DNA from: Lethocerus indicus
Taxonomy: Eukaryota; Arthropoda; Insecta; Hemiptera; Belostomatidae
Direction: 5' to 3'
NCBI GenBank assembly: GCA_019843655.1
Contig: JACDQD010000010.1
Span: forward strand, 6,989,637-7,053,636
Length of the DNA stretch: 64,000 bases
This document shows positions 24,501 to 37,040 of this stretch, in pieces. The position numbers were made by a program, and so were the translations under genes. Positions within the stretch are counted from its first letter, which is position 1. Each line of letters opens with the position of its first letter. The notes below the pieces were generated by a model, which saw nothing but the letters and a program-made list of their open reading frames with translations, searched no databases and was not told where the DNA came from.

Positions 24501-25900
24501 GATTAACCCCGGAGAAAAAAGTGAAATTATAAACAAATACCTTTAAATTGGAAATCATTGTTCACTTAACGTAACCAGTTTTGATTGACATTTGGTATTG
24601 AAACAAAATATATAAATAAGCTGAAAGCCTAGTCCGCTGTAATATGAAAAGTATATCTGTACTTTGTGAAAGCAGTTCAGTACAACCGGTATTTAAAAAA
24701 ATGGTGATCGACTGTTTATGAACTGGAATAGCGTTATGCCCCTACGAAAATCCCTAATTCAGCGGTTTCATCGGAAGCATTGGTCAATAAATTGAGTGCA
24801 ACGTTAATAATGAAAGGCCGGAAGGTGAGGGTAATATCCAAGGAAGAGTATGAAGAGATCAGGTTGATCACGCTCCGCGGCCTTCGGGGGGATATTATCA
24901 GCCAATGGCACGAAACTCCGGCCGAAGAGTAGTATTAAAGGACCCCCCTGTGATTACACTTCGACCTCATGGCCAGCCATAATATATATGTTTACACTCT
25001 AATTGCTAATAAAACGGTAAGTATTACAACAGAGTAACGACCAAGATAAGAACCGTTAATATAACAGCCTACAGAAAGTATTTAAAAATTATTAGTATTA
25101 GATTAAACGGGGTGTTGAAACAGAATTAAATGTCTCACGTTATTAAGAAAAATTACTCATTTTTTTAGGTTCCATAGTACTCATTAAACAAATAAAAGAA
25201 ACGAATACAACATTCTGTGAGACATCTAATGAGTTTCATTATAATTTTATTTTTATTAATATATCACAGGTTGGGTTTTTTCGTAGTATCTATTGATATA
25301 TAAATGGAAGGAGAGAATAAGATCGGGGATATGCAAAACCTCCAACCGTGAGGTCTTCTATCTCAGAGGTAACTAAAAATTAATTTAACGCGCGATTTCA
25401 TTGCAAAAAGAAATGTGTTTTCCACATTTCCGGACTTCACACAGGCCGATTGGGATATTCTACGGAGGAGGTTATTCCGATATTTTTTTTTCTCTCAGAC
25501 TCTTTCTCAATTTGGATTGAAATGGAAGATGACGGGGCGATTTCTCGGTCCGAAAACTGGGACTCAATTCAGACTGCGCTGCGTGCACGCGTGTCGCGTT
25601 CCCGGCAATTCGGGACACCGAGAAGAGTGTCGGACATTACCGGCGTTTCCAAACCGTTCGACGTTCGGCGACCGTGTCAGGGTCGGACGGAGGGTGACTG
25701 GCGAGAACTGGGCCCGTTTTCATGAAATGAAAAAGCGCGCCTGCAGCAGGTTTGGACAACAGAAAACGGTGCGCAGTATGCTTTGAATTATACAGCCGGC
25801 AAAATACTGCGTCATAGGTTTTCGATGGAAAAACGTACGACACCTATATCGAAACTAGATCCCGCCGGCGTGGATAGCGATGATGAAACTGACAATGAAA
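21520..25900. other. Gene-free DNA
   Basis: It holds a 14-G run at 23095-23108 and a small direct repeat AATGGATCAA (22045 and 22063). AT-rich stretches lie at 22610-22740 and 24990-25290. The GC-richer unique segments are at 22990-23350 and 25540-25720. Frames at 24361-24546 (+) and 25415-25786 (+) lack recognisable domains. Confidence 0.4.
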
Positions 25901-25901
25901 T

Positions 25902-25990
25902 AGCGTACATTTCGTGTGTTTCTGTCTCCTCTCGCTGGTTTGGTCTTTTGCTAGGCCGGTTTCGGCTGCTCGGCATCTTCAGTAGCGGAC
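25902..25990 (+). repeat. Family A dispersed repeat, copy
   Basis: It reads TTTCGTGTGTTTCTGTCTCC, TCTCGCTGGTTTGGTC, TTTTGCTAGGCCGG, then TTTCGGCTGCTCGGCATCTT and CAGTAG. This is the cleanest copy of the centre of family A. The GGTTTGGTCTTTTGCT part is identical in the 55298 copy. Confidence 0.75.
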
Positions 25991-25999
25991 AATGAAATA

Positions 26000-28900
26000 A
26001 ATTTCCCGCATCCTGTTCCCACTACATCAGATATTCGAAAATTCACAAAAAGTAAAGGAGCAGATGTCTGGTAAAATGAACAAAGCGTAGGCGAAATAGA
26101 GCAATGAGAAAACAATAAAAACAATACATCGACTTTTTAATAATGTCATGATTTAAATTTTTTAAATTTAGTTTTGTGGCGATAATACTGCACATAATGT
26201 GATGTCTTTGACAATTTACCGACTATCAATGTATAAATTTCAAGAAACACAACGATATTACGACAACGTTTAACATAGTTTAACATGATTTTTCTTAAAT
26301 ACGAACAGATATTTCGGTTCGAGTTAAACGAAAAAAATTGAATTGAAATTTGAATGCAGGGAACTATTGTCAAACTTCCTATTGTCCGGTCTAATGCCTG
26401 TCCTATTGTTTTATAATCACATTGTGTGTTGAACGAATGTTGTGGCTGTTAAATGGACGCGTTTCAGTCAGTCAAAAGCAATTAGAATAGAAGAACGTAT
26501 ACTACCTTATATTAATGTTTGTCAAATTAGAAGCTAGAAATTTTAACAATTCAATTAATTGAACGATTTACGGTACTATATCCCGAAGAAATGGTCGCCC
26601 GTTTAGTCAGTATTCCGACAGGAAAATTATAGCCGGTTAATAAATAATAGATGGGTCGTGCGTGAGAACTCACGAAGAGGCAACGCCCACATGTTAGCCC
26701 TACGAAGGAGGCAAAAACCAATAATCCAATTATGTAGAACAACCCGGCAATACGGATGACTATAAAACAACGTAGGGTATACCTCTGTAATGGACGAAAT
26801 GATATATCACTAGTAAACCTTAAGATCCTTGTTGACGTCCTTGTTTGCGTTAGTATCTCATCACATTAATGACAAACTCAAAAAAAAATGATGTCCCAAA
26901 CACCCCTTTCCCCAAACAAATTATATACTCTATTATTTATTATATATCAATCTTAAATATTGGTTCCATTCCGGAAATGATACTCTCCAAGTGCTATGTA
27001 CTACAGCGTATTTGTTTTAGGACCTATTCTTTAATAGTTCTGTCCTCGTTGGCCTATTCGATCGAAAGCTAGACCGGATAAATACGGATAAGCGAACAGA
27101 AGAGCGAAAGAGTTAGATATTAATAGAAATACAGTAATAAAGACTATTTTACTGAAGGAGACAATTTGATATAGAACATGAGGAATTTCAATATGTCTTT
27201 TTCTACATGGAAAAAAAAGAAATTCCGTTCCAAAGATTCCACGGTCAGTGATTCCGGTTTCTTTCAAATTGAAGTCGGAAAAATTTACAATTAAAATGTC
27301 GACGCTGATCAACAAGGAAGTTTTTATTTTTTTTTAAAAAAGTGACCCGGTGATAAATGCACGCCTCGGTTTCTCCGCCTCGGCAGCGATTCGAGATATT
27401 AATGAAACCGGTATTTTTTGTTTTGTTTTTTTATATCGGGTGTGTCCCCCCTCACCCCTCTACCGATACAACAACACGCGACCGGGCATCGACACCATTC
27501 GAAGAGGCAGTGGAGGCTTCAATGAAATTTCATTCATGCATATTCACGTATTTAATAGCACCGATTAAACTGCACCTACGATTAAACGCCCGGTGGCTCC
27601 GATTGAAAATAGCGGCGCTGGATTCGCGTTATCCTATATCTCATTATCATAATTATATCCGTTATTAAAGTTCAGCCGATTTAATCGTAGAATTTAAAAT
27701 CCTTATTACATTTAGTTACGCCGTGAGAGCACAATTTCGACGGGTACTAAAATAAGAAAATAAATACAATTAGCCAACGATTCGCCGCCAATAATCCCAT
27801 ATTTGGTTTTATTGTAGCGGATTTAGGCTTCTAGCAATCAGCGGAACTGTAGAATGAAGATCAAATAAAATTTCTTGTAAAAAATCTAACATGCTATACA
27901 CGTATCACCACATTCACTCCCCCCACTTAAAAAATTTTGCTTACAGCTTCTTTTATTATCTCTGGCGCTGAATTCTGGCGATTATTTGCACATTCGGAAC
28001 ATGAAATGTTTCTTAAGGAGTCCAAACATTTTACGGGCATTCCGCGAATAAAAGTGGCTCGGAATATTAAACCCGCTGCGGGCAATTGGAAACATTTTTC
28101 TTTCCCGCTAACTCGTTCCTATTCGTGAAAACCGGTTTGCATAAGTATAATATGGCGAACGGCCAATTAGCTCGAAATTATAGTTCTGAATGTCAGCTAT
28201 TATTGTCAGCATAATGGAATAGATTCGCCGTAATGTTATATCTCATCTGGCCGCCGGCTATCATGACGGGAGAAACGACTTTCAGTTTTTGACCGCAGGT
28301 TAATTTTAAATTGAAATTTTAATATCAGACAGGAACACTCAATTTGGCTTTAAACGGGCCGTCCGTTAAATGCGTTAAACGGACAGGCTAACTTGATTTG
28401 TTTTAACACGTTCGCTCTATAATGATAATGTTACAGCGTCGTGATTAGCATCGCCAGCCCCTTTTATCTTGTTTACGGGCCTAGTTCCGTATACGAAAAT
28501 GTTGTCGGGCTGCGTAAATTTTAGTTTTAAACAGGGGACAGTAAACGCGTTAATTGCCCGTCCGCAGGGCGAGGGGGGATCAAACTGATTTCACTCCGGC
28601 TCAATAATAAAAGCGAGTTTACGGCCGTCGCAAAGGTCGTTTCACACGGGACGTTATAATGTTATAACTGCGTTTTGATGGCGGCCGCAACTTTTATAGA
28701 CGGCGTTTAACTCTCTACCGGTATAGAGGGGAAATGTGCACGTCAGACGACCCAATCGTAAAGGCGAAACTGTCAACGTCGACAACTGATGTGCTATATG
28801 GATTATTTCTGCGGATATATGTCTGGCTCTAGATTTATATCTACGTATGATAAATTCCACATCAAACTGAATGTTGGCTCCATACATAAATAAATACATT

Positions 28901-29225
28901 GTTCTATAAACAAAAAGGAACTGACGACATAAGGCCATAACAAGTGGAGGAACTCATTACCGATGACATTATTTAACGTTTTGTATTATATTTTGTGGGT
29001 TTAGAAGTGATGAGTATAATTCAATCAGAAGGGAAACAGTATGACCTGTTATAAGACCTATCCATAAAGATTTTCTCAAGTGCAGTCTATACATGAACTC
29101 ATCGGCATTATCTTTACATGGCTATAAGGCCGATGATCCAAAATTGGATTATATGGGTGTTAAACTTTGAGATATTAATACTTTGAGTGTTAATAATACT
29201 TATTCAAATGTATGAACAGCGAGCG
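26000..29225. other. Gene-free DNA
   Basis: It is AT-rich at 26100-26560 and 26860-26960. A unique GC-balanced block at about 28130-28680 has several TTAATTG/TTTTAA words and no repeats, and may be a conserved element. A possible family A scrap, GCGGATTTAGGCTTCT at about 27816-27831, resembles the 44747 copy but is too short to call. No gene was found. Confidence 0.4.
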
Positions 29226-29227
29226 AT

Positions 29228-29382
29228 GAAGAAAAAGTACAATATAGTACAACAATTCACATATTTGGCCCTAGGCTGTATTCGCAGCGAGTTAATTACC
29301 CATTTCTCAGTGCTGCGGGATGAGGCAAGTATCTGATTAAATTTAGAACGGAATTATGCCTAGGTACCTTCCTTAAAATCAA
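29228..29382 (+). repeat. Family B repeat, copy 1
   Basis: This copy aligns over its whole length to 30088-30269. Shared landmarks in order are GAAAAAGTA, AGTACAAC, TATTTG, CTGTA, CCATT, AGTGCTG, GGATG, ATGAGG.AAGTA.CTGATTA, ACGGAAT and CCTTAAAATCA. The shared ATGAG|GCAAGT looks like a 5' splice site with GC in place of GT. Confidence 0.75.
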
Positions 29383-30087
29383 TATGTAAGAAAAAACTGA
29401 AAATGTTTCAGTCGATGGATATGATTTTTAATAATACCGGTTTTATTATAATAACATTTTGTAGATTGAATTAAAGTATACAGTAAACAGCGAACTTGAT
29501 TTTTTATAAGATGGTGTGAAACGGTAATTACACACCGGGTTAATTCAGGGTCGGTGTCGTTTCCATTTCAGCGCCGCAACGCCGTTTTTCATAGGCCGCA
29601 GCGTGGAACAGAAGACGTTTAAAGCAGAAGTTACCGGCGGTCGACAAATTGCCGGCGGAAAAGGACGAGACCGACTCCTCCTTTTTCTTGTTTCCCTCCT
29701 CTTCCTCCTGCTCCTTGCCGACTCGCCGAAGGCCGCAATAAACGACGGCGGGAGGAGGTAGGGATGAGGGGGACGACAATAGACACCGGATCTAATTAGA
29801 GGGCCGTCTAGACCGGCGGGTTTTATGACCGTATATAAATCCCGTCAATGATTTATGGCGACGGGGGGTACAGACCCGTCTCTGGAGATCTATCCCCGGG
29901 CCTTCAGGAAACTCGTAAGGCGGACGAAACTGCCACGGCTGAGTTGAAAAACGGCAGAAAGTGTCATCACACCGACCGGCCGAATGTCACAGAGGACAGA
30001 GGAGTCTATCATCCCTATGAAAGTCATTGACTCTTATTTAACAAAAAATAAATTGGCACTTTTCATCATCACGGATGAAGTATGTTT

Positions 30088-30269
30088 CGTAGAAAAAGTA
30101 AATGCAGTACAACGCTTCGCTTATTTGAACCTACCCTGTAATGCATTCCGTTAGTAATAATATAGCTTATCCATTCCATAGTGCTGTCAGGATGCTTTAT
30201 CCATGAGGTAAGTACCTGATTATATTGCGCACGGAATATAGTGAAATATATTTCTGTTCCTTAAAATCA
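30088..30269 (+). repeat. Family B repeat, copy 2
   Basis: This is the second copy in the same orientation, about 860 bp downstream of the first and some 25 bp longer through small insertions. Its version of the shared junction, ATGAG|GTAAGTACC at 30203-30213, is a textbook splice donor. Neither copy has a recognisable protein or RNA. Confidence 0.75.
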
Positions 30270-33240
30270 CTACGGCTCTACCGAACGTTTTTTTAATTTT
30301 AACAGTTAAAATACAATAGCTAGCACTATTAACGAGTAGACAGTAACGGACGAGAACCTACTGGCTTCCCTCTTTCTTGAAATTTGAATTATTTTTCTAA
30401 TTTTCGAGTATATTTAGATTCCTTTCCAGTCGTCTGTAAGGAACGTTTGGGACGCCAGGAGATAGTAGGGTTTAGACTATAGAATTAGAATGATAAGTAA
30501 TTTGGGACTGAAATTTGTTGTACTTTTGTACACTACCGTAAGTAAAAACTGAAAAGGTTTGTTCAATAACTTGTAAGCAGAATATAAAAAAAATTTGAAT
30601 TCTCAGGATACGTAAATACCTAGACCCTGAAGCGTAGTTGCTAATATTAGCTCCACAGTAACAAAAGCGGATATTTTTCAGAACTTTCGTATACCTGAAA
30701 TGGGCATTTATATATTAAATAAAACAAAGAGTATTTCATTTTGAGAGACCGCAAAAAACTGAAGTTTTTACTGAAAACAGTTTTGTAATTCTCGGTGCAA
30801 AAGTGAATGGGCGTAACGGAGTATAAATGCAGATAAGGGTTTTCCTGAAAAAAAAATCCACTGTCCAAGGACTCATTATGCAAATCGGACACTTAGATAG
30901 GGCGAGATAGTACGCGGAAATCGTTTAATTTGCCGACGGGGCTTCGTCTTCCTTCGGGCTTATTATACACAAGATCTTTGATTCGCGAATTGGCTTCGGT
31001 CGGCAAACAACAATGGACCTTACCAGTCACTCCTCTTATGATGTACCATAATATAAGTCCCCTAACACCTTTATTCTTCACAGGATTCGCCAAGAACAGA
31101 CATTCATCCAATAATTGAAATAGAATTCACACTTCACAAGGTCCGAAATACTGAATTGAAGATTACTGATTATTAATCGTAAAAGCATTAAGATTGTTTG
31201 GACAAAAAGTATATTTTAAACTAAATATTGTTGAAGAAACAAGATCTGTCAGATTTTAACATGTAGCCTGTCTGATACTTCCGTCAATGTTGAATCGAAG
31301 GTTCCAAAAATGATTAGTAGGTAAAGTAATGAGATAGAGTGGGATCGAAATTCAATTCTCCGCCTATTCAATTCGAGCTGATTAAAGGAGTGGAGCTCAC
31401 TAACTACACTTAGCTATGGGTACCATAAAATATATATTAAGTTCCCACAATGTAATAGCCTCAGAATTATGATCGATTGGAGAAGTTTGCGATGCTGTTT
31501 CGGACGATTCAAACAATAGGCGGCGGCCTAATGTAAGGCTGGACAGAAATAATCACGAGGTCCTGGGGGGTGATTGCGTTTTCGCGTATTGGCTCCGGCT
31601 GGCAACAATGGCCGGCGACGGTCACTGTCGGCCGCATTGAGACCCTGCATTATTCATGGACGGCGGCTTCCAACTCTTCCCATTGAGGCCCTCCCACCGA
31701 CCGGAGGGTATTGTCTTAAGGGTACGTCTTAAGCGGCGGAGGAGCAGGAGGGAGGTCACGATCGGGAGCGTCCGCTCATCTCGACGGCGTTTATGAACCC
31801 GGTTATGCAAAACAGGCAATACAATGGGCCTCTACCCGGTTTTTCTTTTCGGCAGCGATCGTATATAATCGTATAACTTAACACTTCCCGAACCATTCCG
31901 CTACGGATTTATACGCCCCGGTAGACAAGCTATAAAATTTATAGGATTCGTGGGGATTAATAGTTTCGAACGAACTCACGATCCGACAGAAGGTTAGTCT
32001 CTAAAATGAGGCTGAAGCAAATCTATCAATTAATATTCAATCTACTTAATATTTTCAAAGCATTCAACCTATTAATTTTTTTGGGTGTTTGCTATATGCA
32101 ACATTGTTGACAACCTTTCAAATTTATGCATATAGGCGGGATGCCGCTGACAATGTCGAGATGCACGGGATGACTTTGGTTTCATCCCATTATGAGTAGC
32201 ATTCCGTCGGATAATCTCAAATGACGATATTCCGAGACCTCGGAGACCCACAGACAAATGCCGTAATAAAAAGAAATACGCGTTTAAATTAATAGGTAAT
32301 ACCCCGGAATTACTAATAATTGTAGACTGTTGTAGACCCCCATTACATATCTCAACTCCTCAAGGGAATAGGTTAATTGTCTCTTTAATGGGACCGACCC
32401 AACTCGTTCATTACGGCAGAATGGCCGTAATAGTGAATACGTAGAGGGTTTTTTTCCCCCAATTAAGAGATTGAGTTCCCGTCTCTAGGGTGATTCAAAA
32501 ACTAGATTCGTAGTTCGTCGAAACCAGTTAGGAGAAGTCCGGAAATCTTTCAACGGCCGATCGTTCCGGCCGAACGACTAAACTACACGGGAGTTTAAAA
32601 TTCGACTCCAATTAACATAATGGAAGGCTGACAAATCGAACAGAGACAACGGGAAAAATAAAAGGTTTACAGTTACAGTTGATGCTGGGGGAGGCGGGCC
32701 TAGTTTTGCATAAATACAGACCTGAGGAAGGTTCCTGTTTCGTAATTAATTCGGACCGTTCTTAGGACGAATAGCCGAGAAGGAACCGGCGTTTAAACGA
32801 CCGTGAACCGGGGACCCCGTTCTTACTGCAGGGGATAAGAACGCAAGGGAGAAGCAAACTCCCCCCGACTGGAAAAACCGACGAAATGCGACAAGCTGAC
32901 CATAGGCTAATTCCGCACAAAAAACCGGGGACGAAACTCAATCCTATCGACAGATGGAATCCCGGCCCCCCTTTATTTAATAGTCTCGTGAATCTCCACC
33001 GGAGCGTGGGCCATATTTAACGTGTTTCTTATGGCGGCGAGTTTCCGACCGATTAGAGGATTCGGTTTCGGCAAGTCTGTATTAACACTGTATTGAAGCT
33101 TCTGAACCTTCCACGGTGGTTAACCAGGCCCCTTCACCGCCACTATAATTCAACGAAACGAGCACCTGGAGTTGTGGCGCAATGAAATTATCCTATATTC
33201 CTCGACAGGCGGCGAATAAACGATGTTAAGACGTTAAATT
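30270..33240. other. Gene-free DNA
   Basis: The DNA is AT-rich to about 31490. From 31495 to 31960 and from 32400 to 33200 it is GC-rich and unique. No open frame has a recognisable domain and I found no RNA gene. Confidence 0.4.
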
Positions 33241-36200
33241 TTATTTTGATTCAACAAAATCTACGTAATAAATCACATAAACAGTAATCTAAAGTTAATA
33301 TTAAAATTCACTCATAAACAGTTGTAAACGTGCCCCTTGAGTATTCTATCTTATATAAGATTCATGTAAGGATTAAAGACTTAATTTTACATTAATGGCA
33401 CAGTAAGAAAAATTGATTGCACAGGCAATTAAGACATATACGATTATACTTCGAGCAAATCTTATAAGGGACCAGTAATTTATGTCTGTACACAGTGACA
33501 TTAATGGGTCCTATATATTAATGGTATTCCTTTAAATGAGATAGGGGTTCGAGCTCGATGGAAATCAGCAAATTATGCATACCTAGGTTAATACCTAGTG
33601 AAGAACAGAAAAAATTAGTTTTTTGTTTCCTTGGCAGGATTTAAACAAAGAACCTAGTAAAATAATTTGTTCCTAATACCTGAATAACAAACTAAATTAA
33701 ATTTAAATTATATTTTAAACAAAGTTACTCTATACGTACTCTTGCCATCGGTAATTCACGAGGCACGCTCATTTACCAGCAGTTCGGAACAACTGGCAGA
33801 GGAAGAGGAGGTAATTTCGGTGGGTGAAAAACAGCAAAATAGAAGAAAGGAAAACGCTGATGATAAGACCGAAATGAGACGAAACAAGGAAAAGTAGGGC
33901 TAAATTTCAAGGCGAGAGAGACAAGAAACATTCGGACGGAATTCCATTTTCCGAGTCGTCGGACCGTTTTATCCTTCAAAGAAAATTGCTGCGCGCGGCA
34001 TTCGGGAGGAAGGGGGGTACAGGACGAACGCTCCGGTAAAAACGAACCCCGAATTAAGACGCTTCCATCAGGGCCGTCAATTTCCCGTAAAGTTCTAAGA
34101 AACCAGATCTTCCTGCTTGGGAATTCTGTAATGAAAGAATCCGAATCTATAAAGCGAATCAATAATAAGTGGAAGCGGATGGCATCCATTTGCAATTTTT
34201 TTTCTATTTTATTGATCAAATCAACTGCATTTTGTTTCCACTATTAAAGCGCTATTAAGTTCTAATAGCTGTTAATTAAAAGTTTCTTTTAAAATAGAAG
34301 ATTTCACAATTCTGCAGCAACTCTGCTACCACTCTAGGCACCGTGGCTACAATGCATTTATTCTGGGTGCTAATGCCAAGAACAACGCCATTTCTTTCTA
34401 CTTAGTAGCGGGGTAAGCATAATTTTAGAAGTTGGAATCATTCAAAAACTGAGAACACTCTCTAAAACCAATTCTCGCTATTGGATCGGGCGGCTCTCTT
34501 AATTCACAGTTTATCGGGAATTATCGAATTTCAGAGAAGAACAATTTCCTCTAGCGGTACCGATAATAACTTTTACCAACAATAGACGGAGTGTCAAGTC
34601 AAGTTACGGGCTAATTCAATAAAGTGACCGTCCGTGAAACAAAAGCAAAGGCGGGGGGATGGGGGGCTGGAAGCAGCAGATAATCGAATGAAGCTCCAGA
34701 GCTGCCGGAGATGTGACAGACGCTGTAGAGAAGCTCGAAAGAAAAGCCGATTGGGTCCCATTCCGAAAATTGGTCTTGAGGACCCGGTCGGACAATGGCT
34801 ATCGACGTGTGAAACGACGTTAGCCCCATTCGCCCCCAACCACGTATAAACAGCTTTGACAGGGCTCTAATAACAGTTCTAGACCGCGTGTGTGGGGGCA
34901 ATGGGACTAATGACATAATGCAATAATAACCGAACCGGACTTGATGATATTTTGTCACATTTAATACACTTTTAGATAAAAGTTGAGGCGTTATCGTCCT
35001 TGAAGCTGTCCTTACATGCCAAGTCACAGTACAAAGAGATTGAATTTCTGTTATATTATTTATTACACACTTATCCTTAACAAGTGTTGAAGAAGACAGG
35101 ATTTTAAATGTGGCCATTATTTATGATTATAATTTCTATTATCAAAAGTACTAAATATATCAAACGTGAATCGAAAAGGCCGAGAAACGTTTTAATCATT
35201 GTACGCATCTTATCTATCCGTCGAATTGATTCTTAATTATGAGCTGAAACAATAAAAATGTGCCAGTCACAAGCGGGCAATAAATATTCCAGTTTCGCTT
35301 ATCACGCTCGGTTTATCTCCTGTCCTTCGGACGCCCATTTAAATTCTACCAGTCCCCAACGTTTCGATTACGCATTCGGCTCCAACGCCCGATATACAAG
35401 TTAGATCGAACCAAATCCCTCCCGAATTGCTTCTTCGAGAGGATTCGAAATCCCACGGGAGATCCGATTTAGATTGGCCATTATTTGAGCATTATTTAAC
35501 TGGGAGTTAACGACTTTTTGCAACGGAATTTTTATGAGGCCTTCTTTATGTATAAAAAAGTTCGAATCTTCTTTATTATATGCCGATTGATGTAACTAGA
35601 ATTAGATGTAACTAGATGTACGAAATATCATATCATTCATTATTTTCAAACATATTTGAAAGTTGCTAAAATTGTATGTTAATAAGTGCTACTGCGTTCA
35701 TGAAAATAATAGCAATTTAAGTAAAAATCTCGAATTATTATTCCTGAATTTATGGTTTAGCCCTATTGTGCTGTATTTTTTTATTATATATAATGAAGTA
35801 CCTAAATTCTGAAACTCGGGTATGGCGAAAGATAAGAAATGTTAAATAATAATCACATTCTTTTGTACTTAAACCTTTTCCGCTCTTATCGAGTACTTAA
35901 GAATTACTTCGTACTCGCAACAGTGTAGAAATTCGCCTAAAAAAATCCTTTTAACTGTGCCAAGAGCACTTACAGGAGATAAGCTCTTTTTAAATGTGGA
36001 ATTCAAGTACGTGAACAGCTGTAAACGGTAGCCGGGGTCTTATAAGGGAAGGGGCGCGAGCATTAGAAGCGGCATTCCTAGCGACCGCAATAGGGACGCT
36101 CTACTCAGCCGGCTCCTTCCGAAAATTCCTGCCGGTTCTATATTTAGTCAAGTCGAGGTCGAGGAGTTCGGGCCCCAAACGAAAAAGGGCGCTAATGCGA

Positions 36201-37040
36201 CGGGATATCCGCGACCGTTGGGTCCAATATCGCGTGGCAGTCGGAGTTCTTCTTTTTTCGGCATTCCTAGGAGCAGCGGCGGGAAATTAGGAATGCTAGA
36301 ACGATCCGTTCAGATAAAGGCGTACCGATCAAAGGGGGCCCAGCTATTAGGATGATAGTTCGGGGACCAATTAAACATTTATGCCGACTTCGGCATTCGG
36401 AAATGGTTGCCGATTGATTGTTGAACCGAAAAACCAAAAAACTGGCCCAGGTATGCGCGACCCCTACGTTCCAAATATTCGGAGAAGATGCCGAAAAAGT
36501 AAACCTTGAATTACCGGAACCCTAGGAGAAGTATAACTAATTTTGATCAAACAATCGGCCTACTAGCTAAAATAACTAGCCGGGACATTGACGGTTTTTT
36601 GTTTTTAAAAATTAAAATCGAGATCACCAGAACGCAATTAAAGGAAAAGACATTAAAGGAATGGTGACTCGGGAAGCGAAGCCAGTTTGGATAAAACACG
36701 CTTTCCAGTCCTGATATGAACGTTGTTAAATTGTAGATTATACGGATTTAGTTTGATAATAGCATTTCGCCATCCTTGCATGGTGTATTGTACTGTTGAA
36801 CTGTACTGCAAGTTGTACAGGTTCCCAAAAGGAGAGCACTCGGTAGATCCAAGTCAGAAAATAACGTCTAGAAAATTCAATTCGAATCTATGTCCTAACC
36901 CACCATCGAAGGTGGCGATAGGACACGAAACCGGTTTCCGAGGCAAAAAGATGAGGAAAAACAGTTGAATAGGAGAGCCACGAAAGAAAGAATCAAAGAA
37001 TAATGATTACGGTTCTTTGTCGTCCGCCCGGTAGAATCGG
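33240..37040. other. Gene-free DNA
   Basis: It is AT-rich at 33240-33770 and 35080-35990, with unique GC-rich DNA at 36020-36520. The short near-tandem repeat AGATGTAACT lies at 35590-35620. Two minus-strand frames (33773-34219, 148 codons; 34611-35117, 168 codons) are long, but they show no domain, no signal peptide and no splice borders, and lengths like these are expected by chance in a window this size. Confidence 0.35.

Noticed and set aside
33060..33080. GGTTTCGGCAAGTCTGT, resembling the family A core
   Set aside because: Only a ten-base match without the flanking family A sequence.
33773..34219. 148-codon open frame on the minus strand
   Set aside because: Composition looks random and no motif is recognisable; the length is within chance expectation.
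34611..35117. 168-codon open frame on the minus strand
   Set aside because: No domain, signal peptide or splice borders. A rough estimate of stop frequency gives about an even chance of one frame this long in 64 kb read in six frames.
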